In this document: in pieces, positions 57,176-64,000 of the stretch
Numbering within the stretch: position 1 is the stretch's first letter
How the letters are laid out: each line of letters opens with the position of its first letter
NCBI RefSeq assembly: GCF_011397635.1
Contig: NC_064752.1
Coordinates: 1,319,501-1,383,500, forward strand
Origin: Epinephelus fuscoguttatus
Lineage: Eukaryota > Chordata > Actinopteri > Perciformes > Serranidae
Direction of reading: 5' to 3'
DNA: 64,000 nt
Notes under the pieces: generated by a model
The model's input: only the letters and a program-made list of their open reading frames with translations
Told to the model about the DNA's origin: nothing
The model's database searches: none
Translations under genes and position numbers: made by a program

Positions 57176-58860
57176 TTATTCAACATTTTGCATATGTACA
57201 GACAAAGTAGCACAGTATCATGTTTTTAAAAAAAACAAACAGAAATATTAATCCTTTTACCCACCAATCCCCACCACCACCTAGCCCCCCAAAGATCCTC
57301 TCCCAGCTCATAAGAGCAAAGTAATGATAAATAAATAAAATCAACAAACAAAAGATAACTCAACTCAGCTTTATTTATAGAGCACTTTGAAAACAACAAC
57401 AGCCGAAACAAAGTGCTGTACATAAACATAAAAACTTAAGACATAAAACAAATAATAAAAACACTAAAACAAGAGCAGAGTCTCGAGCTGAGTTGAAAGC
57501 CAAGGAACAAAAATGGTTTTAAGACGAGTTTTAAAAATGGACAGTGAGAGGGCTTGTCTGATGTGCAAAGGTAGGTCGTTCCAAAGTTTGGGAGCAGCAA
57601 CAGAAAAAGCTCTTTCCCCTCTGAGCTTCTGCTTGGACCTCGGTACAGCTGATCAGCTGACCTGAGTTGTCGAGCAGGAGCGTAGGGCTGGAGCAGCTCA
57701 GAGAGGTAAGATGGGGCGAGACCATTTAAAGATTTAAAAACAAATAAAAGAATCTTAAAATGAACTCTAAAGTGCACAGGCAGCCAGTAGAGGGAAGCCA
57801 CAATGGGAGTTACGTGCTCCCTCTTGCGTGCTCAAGTTAAGAGACGAGCAGCAGCATTTTGAACCAACTGGAGACGTACGAGGGAGGACTGGCTGACTCC
57901 AAAATAAAGCATGTTACCGTAATCCAGCCGAGACGTGATGAAGGCATGGATTACAGTTTCAAAGTGCCGTTGAGCTAGAAAGTGCTTAACCTTTGCCAGC
58001 TGCCTGGAAAAGCTGGACTTAACCACTGCACCAATTTGCCAATCCAATTTAAAATCACTGTGCATCTTAAAACCCAAGTTTGAAACTGTTGGCTTCACAT
58101 ATAGTGCCAAGGGGCCCAAGTCAACAGAAGTGATTTAAGCAAGAAAGCATCTTTCTTCTTGTGGCACAAATATCTGACTATCGTCAGCATAACAATGGAA
58201 AGAAATACCGTGCTTTCTAAGGATGGAACCCAGAGGCAGTAAATACAGTTAGAAAAGCAGGGGCCCTCAAATTGAACCCTGTGGAACCCCATACGACGCA
58301 GGAGCAGAGCAGGACTCAGAGCCGCCAATGCTTACACACATAGTTCTGTCTGCCAGGTAAGACCTAAACCACTCCAGAGCACTACCACAAATGCCCACTG
58401 TTACAAAATAACATACATAGACACAAAGTAGGTGTGCGACTAATTGAAATAAATAAAGAAACAGATGAAAAAATGAAGAAGTAAATAATGATAATAATAA
58501 ATCAATAAATAATTAAAAGTCAGCTGGTAATATCCAAGATCATCATGCCAACCTAACTTTACAACCTTACAAGATCACAATCCAACATGTGTGTAGCAAC
58601 ACTGTTACATCTCCACAAATACTACACAATAAATACACAATATGCATGTCACTGTGTGCACAAACTACATACCCCAAATGATCGACAGTTATCTTTCTCC
58701 GGTCATACTTCCCGTACTCTAGTCGACTGAAATAAATCACATTGTTTCAAAGTGGGAGATAAGAGGCTGCCAGTGTTTGTAGAACTTCTCAGCTGAGCCA
58801 CGCACACAAAATTTGATCTTTTCCAGTTTCAAAAATGACGTAAGCCGGTATGACTCTTGT
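57176..58860 (-). mobile_element. L1-like LINE 3' end interrupted by an L2-type LINE
   Basis: At 58750-58840 the minus strand encodes LEKIKFCVRGSAEKFYKHWQ with a stop soon after, which resembles the C-terminus of L1-like ORF2. At 57180-57310 its A-rich tail region appears. Between them, about 57355-58400 is an L2-type LINE fragment. It holds ORF2 pieces GVPQGSI and YADDSQI (decayed, near 58190-58330), LDYGNMLYFGV, RLQLVQNAAARLLT (57832-58119) and LYWLPVHFRVHFKILLFVFK (57436-57801), then a 3' UTR with CAGCTTTATTTATAGAGCAC. Both are dead. Confidence 0.7.
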
Positions 58861-60670
58861 GTTTGTGGTTTCACTCATTCTGAGGCAGGTTAGCAGCATT
58901 AAGAACCTTTCCTCAGGGTCCAGACTGGATATGTGTTGCCCCCCTCTAACTGGGAATCAAACCCCGGTTAGAGGGGGATTTTATATATCTAGACAGACAG
59001 ACAGACAGACAGATGCACAATCATGAATCTGGTGTAGGTTTTTATTATCAACCACTAATCCACTCACAGATTTACCTACATTTCTAACATTTCATGAAAG
59101 TGACCAAACAACTCATTTTGCTTAGGCCTAACCTTTGTTATTTTTATGTTGAGTCCATAACTGTACACTAAGTATTTAACGTTATTATTGGGTGTTATTT
59201 CGTAGGATATCATATGAACATTTGTATGAGGATACGTTGTTGAGCTGAAGTTAAATATTCAAACACAGTGTCTGTTTTTGTCTCTCAATTCCAAAAGTCT
59301 TCAGTGCTTGCAAACAAGAGTCTCCCAGTTCATCAGGGGGCGACGTCACGTACATGAGACCGAGGACAAACTGGTTGCATTGAAGTTTAAACTTGAATGT
59401 GATGGTTTGTCAGAAACAGGTGATGTTTATGAATAAGGTGGAGACACAGGCTGCAGCACACCTGGTCACCTGGTTTCTCATGGCTCTCTGTACTTCTCCC
59501 CATCTTCACACACTCACATTCTTCAACAGTCACTCTTAGGTTATACCCTGTTATGTTTTGGCAGCTATGAGCTAATGAGCATTTTAACACAACAGTCCCC
59601 ATAGCAACTGTATACAAACATGAAAACATCTATTTACTGCATATATCCACCTACTTCATGCATAAAATCTGTTACATTACCCATTTAATTTTTATTCCAG
59701 CACTCTTTGTACTGTTGCATTCTTGTTCACAATCTACAGAAACACTGGACTTCTATGAAAACGTTGAATGTTTTTTAGGGATGTCTGTTTCAGTGAATTT
59801 AGCTTTTGATAGCCCGACACATTAATCACTAAACCATTTTTTTACAGGAAAAAAAACAAGCCTTCCCTGTTGGTTCAGCGCCCTATGACTCAGTTTGAAC
59901 TTTAGTACCACAGTTGAATTTTTTGTGATGTAAATGTTTTGCCTTTTATTTTATTCTCTGTTAGCCGCGTCAACATGCAGAAACACGGTGCCCCCTGCCC
60001 ACGCTTTAGGGGCCGTGCACATGCCGCATCTTTAACTGCTTGGAAAATGTGAGGTCAGTGCCTTTTCTGTGCCAGCTTTCAAGAGTGTGGCTGCAGGTTG
60101 CTTCTGAGTGCAGCGCTGATCTTCTTCCAGGAGCTGTTTATAAGTGTGTAGGCCTATCGTCCGTGGGACAGATGTAAAGCTCTGGGTAGCCCTGCACTAA
60201 CACCATCAACTTTTCTGTATTTATCACAAACTGATATTTACTGAAGAAGGGAAAGATATCTTCACGTGACCTGGCAAGGCAAGTCTAGCTGTGCTGTGAA
60301 CTGTCCACCAACGGTCTCGCTACACAGCAGCAAGATACTGTAGCTAGTTAACTTGTTTGCTGTTTAACTCGGAGCCTTTGGAGCCCTGTGTTCAACTTTC
60401 TTTCAAATGACAAAGAGAAAAAAATCTAGGGACATGTAGGCTACCCTAAAATATTATTTATTGATTCATATTTAGATTCAGAAAACTTTATTGATCCCAC
60501 ATGAGGCAATTCATTTGCAGCATACTCATCCCAAGCATCAACCACAACAATATACAATTTCCTGTGGAATCAATGAAATCTCCTTGCGCAGCCACAGGTA
60601 GTCAGGTGCTGGTAGGCAGCAGGAACGTGTGTCATCAGCTTGACAAACAAATCCTCCGCACACTGACTCT
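58861..60670. other. intergenic DNA with a hairpin and (GACA)n
   Basis: A strong hairpin lies at 58939-58977 and a GACA tetranucleotide run at about 58990-59012. No gene recognised; the 80-residue frame at 59387-59629 has no domain. Confidence 0.4.
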
Positions 60671-61980
60671 TTACTCTTTACTCTACTTTATTTGAGGGAA
60701 CAACGCGTTTAGCGTCCAGCGTCATCAGGTTCACCTCAGGTCTGACCTGAGCGTTCACAGGTGTGTTTAAATGCTTGCTGGTCACATAACCAATTTCATT
60801 TGTTCTCTCTAAGCAAGACTCAAACAGAAAACATATCATAGTATACAAAAACAATACAATTACATCAATCATGAAACTGAAAAATATGTATCAACCATGG
60901 TATAAAGTTAAAACCTTCAAAATTTCAATGCATGAATATTATAGCAAAATCTACTTACATATGAGCAAACAATAATACACAAAGAGAGGAAATAAAGTAG
61001 AAATACTACAAAGTACTATATCTCAGCTTGAGACTACAGCCAGTACCTATATACAGAAATACCAATACCTTTATGCAGAATAATATACACCCTACAAATC
61101 TATCCCTTACTCACTGCTACGCAGGTGATAGTGCAGGCTCGACTTTCCCTACAATTTCCTATGTTATGCACAGTCCAGTAAAACAGACCACTAGGTCAGT
61201 GAATGGCCCAAGTTTAAAAAAAACATATAGATAAAAATATATATGTATGTAAATATATATATAAAATATTGCTACATCCAGTATTATAAGAATGTGTAGC
61301 CTATTATTTTTGGTTTTTTGATTCGTGGAGAAAGTATTCTGAGTATTTTAATACAAAAGTACTCCACTCAAAAGTATTTTGTTACAAATTACATTTGCTT
61401 TTTATCGGCCTTATCAAATACAAATTACAAAATACTCAAATGTAACTGAAATGCGTATTTTAAATACAAGTTATGGAAATACTGCCCATCCCTGCCTCAC
61501 TGTACCTGTTACAGCTCCGCTGCATCAGACCACAGATACAGCAATTCCACCTTCTAATATCAGGCTCGTTTGCAAAATGCTGTGCTGCCAAACTAAAGAA
61601 CAGAAGCAGAGGCCGTGATCATAGTAGGATATAGAGTGATAAAATCTACATGTAGGGTGGCTGGTAGTGGTGGAAGAGACAAACAACACAAACTTTGACC
61701 CAGGAGAACGAGGTTTAAATCCCATGTGAAAACAATATTTACAACAGATCATCACTATAAAGCTAAACACAGTAAAGTTCATAAATGTGATGTAATGTAA
61801 AACCAACAGTGCTGTTTTCTGATAATCCAAATCAAAGTTACACAGTAGTTACAGTATATTTGGAATATGCATTTATATATGGATTAGTATGTACAAAATG
61901 ATTTTAATTAAGCATAATGTGGAATCATAACTCTATATTAATAATATAAGTAGCCACAATGGTGCTATGATTGGAGTGGA
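60671..61980. other. intergenic DNA, possible LINE-like remnant
   Basis: About 60680-60760 (GGAACAACGCGTTTAGCGTC) resembles the short motif found in fish retroelement tails. About 61320-61490 has the 'GTATTTTGTTACAAATTACA' pattern of another fish repeat. No gene recognised. Confidence 0.35.
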
Positions 61981-62419
61981 TTTAATGTAAAAATATTAAT
62001 GAAGTTATTGATATGAAACAGTTTAATCCTGTTGAGTTGAACACACTTTGATCAGCAGAGGGCGCTAAAGCATCAGTAAAAAGTCCTGCTGGAAGTTCCT
62101 CAAATCACATGACATTAAAAAAAGACTCTGGATGCAGTTTACCTGCTGAAAATGAAGATTTGAATCTAAAGTCATGCCACTTCTCATCATCACTTATGGA
62201 TTATAGTGAGTATATTTCTGTCTCTGCTAACAGGAGTTACACAGTTTGAAGTAAAGTCACAATAAGTTTCAGTTTGTCAGATGTGTGATATGACTCAGTC
62301 TGGAAACATTCAAGAATATCACTTCAATTAAAAAGATGTTTTCATGTTAAAGTCGTCAGCCTCTCTGTCTCAGCCTGTGTCTCCAGCTAATACGTCACTT
62401 TGACACTGTGCTGTTATTT

Positions 62420-62425
62420 TTTATT
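62420..62425 (-). terminator. polyadenylation signal of the intact trim35-like gene
   Basis: TTTATT on the plus strand is AATAAA on the minus strand, 72 bp past the stop codon. It lies in the part that copy 1 has lost. Confidence 0.6.
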
Positions 62426-62496
62426 CCCAGTTTAAGAGGAGAGTGACTTTTCTCTTTAAGAAATAAACATCATAAATATAATCATCCTCTTTATCT

Positions 62497-63885
62497 CTAA
62501 CTGCTCTGTTCCACTGTCACACACACCTTCAGTGGTAATATCTGCACTTTAGCAACAGTCCTAATGTATGGAAACACTCTCTCAGTGAAAGTGTGTGTGA
62601 AGGTGTGTATGTGTGTGTTAGTATCAGGATCAGAGAACGACAGCTTTCCTCTGTTCCAGTCCAGATTCACTCTGATCCTCTGGAGCTTCTTCTGCACTTT
62701 GAGATCAGTACTTGGAGCTGATGGTGACAGTGCTGAGTATTTATCTTCATGGAACCATATTACCCATAATCCAGACTTTATGTCTCCCTTCCTCTGGACA
62801 GACTCTGCTAACACACCCAGAAACCAGACTGTACTGTCTCCAACCTCGACATCCCAGCTGTGAGTCCCTGAGTTAAAGCCCTCAGAGCCCAGGACAGAGA
62901 AGTAAGAATCAAACCTCTCTGGATTATCAGGAAGCTGCTGCTCCTGTACTCGTCTCACACTGGTCAGATCTTCAGACAGGATGAGGTTTGGATGAGCAGT
63001 GTTTGGGTCCAGAATCAGAGGAGTGTAGGAGACCATGTCCTTCATCTTGTTCCAGATGCTGAAGGTCAGGTTGCCCAGGTGTTTGGCCTCGTCTATCAGA
63101 GCTCCTGAGAGCAGCTGTGGATCATCCAGCAGGGGGCGCTGCTGGACTCTGTCCACTGCAGCCTTGTAGTTGAGCAGGAATGAGACGTCTTCAGCTCTCA
63201 GCTCGTCCTCTGTGGCTCTGACTGTGTCTGAAAGAGCTGCTATCTCTCTGCTCAGAGCCTCCATCTTCACCTTCATCATCTGACTCTTCTGCTCCTCTTC
63301 CTCCCTCAGTGCAGCCATCCTGGCCTCCTCTTCCTCTTCTAGAAACTGGTGAAGCTTCTTAAACTGCTTCTTAATCTGCCTCTTTGTGCGTCGGGCCTGG
63401 ACCTTCATGTGTTGTGCTGTTTGTTCACACTTCACTTTAACTTGTTTACAAACCTTTAACTTCTCCTTTAAGGGCTTCAGAGTTTCCTCAAGTTCCTTCT
63501 TGTGTTGTCGTGCAGCTTCATCGACGGGTCTGAATCTGTGCTTGGTGTGTTTTTCTGAATCTCTGCAGATGACACACACTGGCTGCTGATGGTCCAGACA
63601 GAAGAGTTTGAGTTTCTCAGAGTGCAGACTGCAGAGAGCCTCTGAAGCTCTCTGATCTCTCTCCAATAAGAAGGCCTCACACAGGTTCTTTAACACCAGA
63701 CTAACAGGTGGCTTTGCAGTTGAAGATACTGTCTTACAAACTGGACACTCACGTGTTGGTTTCTGTCTCCACCATCTCTTCAGACAGTCTTTACAGAAGC
63801 TGTGGCTACATGACAGAACAACAGGATCTCTAAAGACGTCCTGACAGACCGGACAGCAGAGATCCTCCTCTGATCTGGAAGCCAT
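62497..63885 (-). CDS. trim35-like RING/B-box/SPRY E3 ubiquitin ligase
   Basis: A 462-residue protein encoded in one exon. The RING finger has the C3HC4 spacing C11-C14-C26-H28-C31-C34-C47-C50. The B-box 2 has C85-H88-C96-H99-C104-C107-H113-H116. A long charged coiled coil spans about 125-240 ([35 protein letters not shown]). A PRY/SPRY domain spans about 275-462 ([34 protein letters not shown]). The start ATG at 63885 directly precedes the RING. This layout is that of the fish TRIM35-like/NF7-like class, cytosolic E3 ligases often tied to antiviral and inflammatory signalling. The exact ligand is unknown. An acceptor just 5' (exon edge about 63902) shows a non-coding first exon beyond the window. 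It is a tandem duplicate of the broken copy at 53910-55422. Confidence 0.93.
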   Translation of the reverse strand: MASRSEEDLCCPVCQDVFRDPVVLSCSHSFCKDCLKRWWRQKPTRECPVCKTVSSTAKPPVSLVLKNLCEAFLLERDQRASEALCSLHSEKLKLFCLDHQQPVCVICRDSEKHTKHRFRPVDEAARQHKKELEETLKPLKEKLKVCKQVKVKCEQTAQHMKVQARRTKRQIKKQFKKLHQFLEEEEEARMAALREEEEQKSQMMKVKMEALSREIAALSDTVRATEDELRAEDVSFLLNYKAAVDRVQQRPLLDDPQLLSGALIDEAKHLGNLTFSIWNKMKDMVSYTPLILDPNTAHPNLILSEDLTSVRRVQEQQLPDNPERFDSYFSVLGSEGFNSGTHSWDVEVGDSTVWFLGVLAESVQRKGDIKSGLWVIWFHEDKYSALSPSAPSTDLKVQKKLQRIRVNLDWNRGKLSFSDPDTNTHIHTFTHTFTERVFPYIRTVAKVQILPLKVCVTVEQSS

Positions 63886-64000
63886 TTAGTCTCTGAGTGA
63901 AGCTGAAAACACAGCAGACAGAAAGTACAGTCAGTCATGGCTCCCCTCCCTCCTCTACTAACTTCACTGAAATGTACTTTGACTTTGAGTGGTGTTTTTA

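Larger units (their letters stand above)
61981..64000 (-). repeat. TRIM duplication block, copy 2 (runs off the window)
   Basis: Homologous to 53331-55690. It keeps the sequence deleted from copy 1 (about 62118-62472), which includes the polyadenylation signal, and the un-inserted site of the MITE at 53438-53845. Confidence 0.85.

Overview
The window is nuclear DNA from a ray-finned fish, most likely a percomorph teleost. It carries vertebrate genes with GT-AG introns, tandem trim35-like genes of the kind expanded in teleosts, and dense fish-type repeats: hAT MITEs, TTAA foldback MITEs, PIF/Harbinger, L2-like and L1-like LINE pieces, a tRNA-derived SINE and many microsatellites. I see no prokaryotic operon, CRISPR array or rRNA.

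Layout. 1-10.3 kb: no gene found, only repeats, microsatellites and an AT-rich low-complexity tract. 10.36-17.35 kb, minus strand: oser1, with three coding exons and a likely non-coding first exon. Its introns hold a three-level transposon nest and a Harbinger fragment. 17.4-21.5 kb: spacer between the divergent oser1 and manf promoters, with a SINE nested in a foldback MITE that is itself nested in an older repeat. 21.8-29.0 kb, plus strand: manf, four coding exons, with a canonical ERSE-II unfolded-protein-response element upstream. 34.6-37.16 kb, plus strand: intronless rbm15b. 37.2-53.3 kb: gene-poor and transposon-rich, including an unusual A-rich minisatellite flanked by inverted copies of its own unit. 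53.9-55.7 kb, minus strand: a broken, chimeric trim35-like copy. 62.5-63.9 kb, minus strand: an intact 462-residue trim35-like gene. The two TRIM loci lie in a duplicated block that runs off the right edge.

How the genes relate. manf (secreted/ER stress-response protein) and rbm15b (RNA-binding Spen-family protein of the m6A writer machinery) are neighbours in mammals too, so the pair looks like conserved linkage. oser1, a small stress-responsive nuclear protein gene, is on another chromosome in human. The TRIM genes are probably fast-evolving immune-type E3 ligases. I see no operon-like functional unit and no clearly new gene system. The most unusual items are the chimeric TRIM RING duplication, the self-inverted minisatellite, and the nested transposons whose target-site duplications can be read directly.
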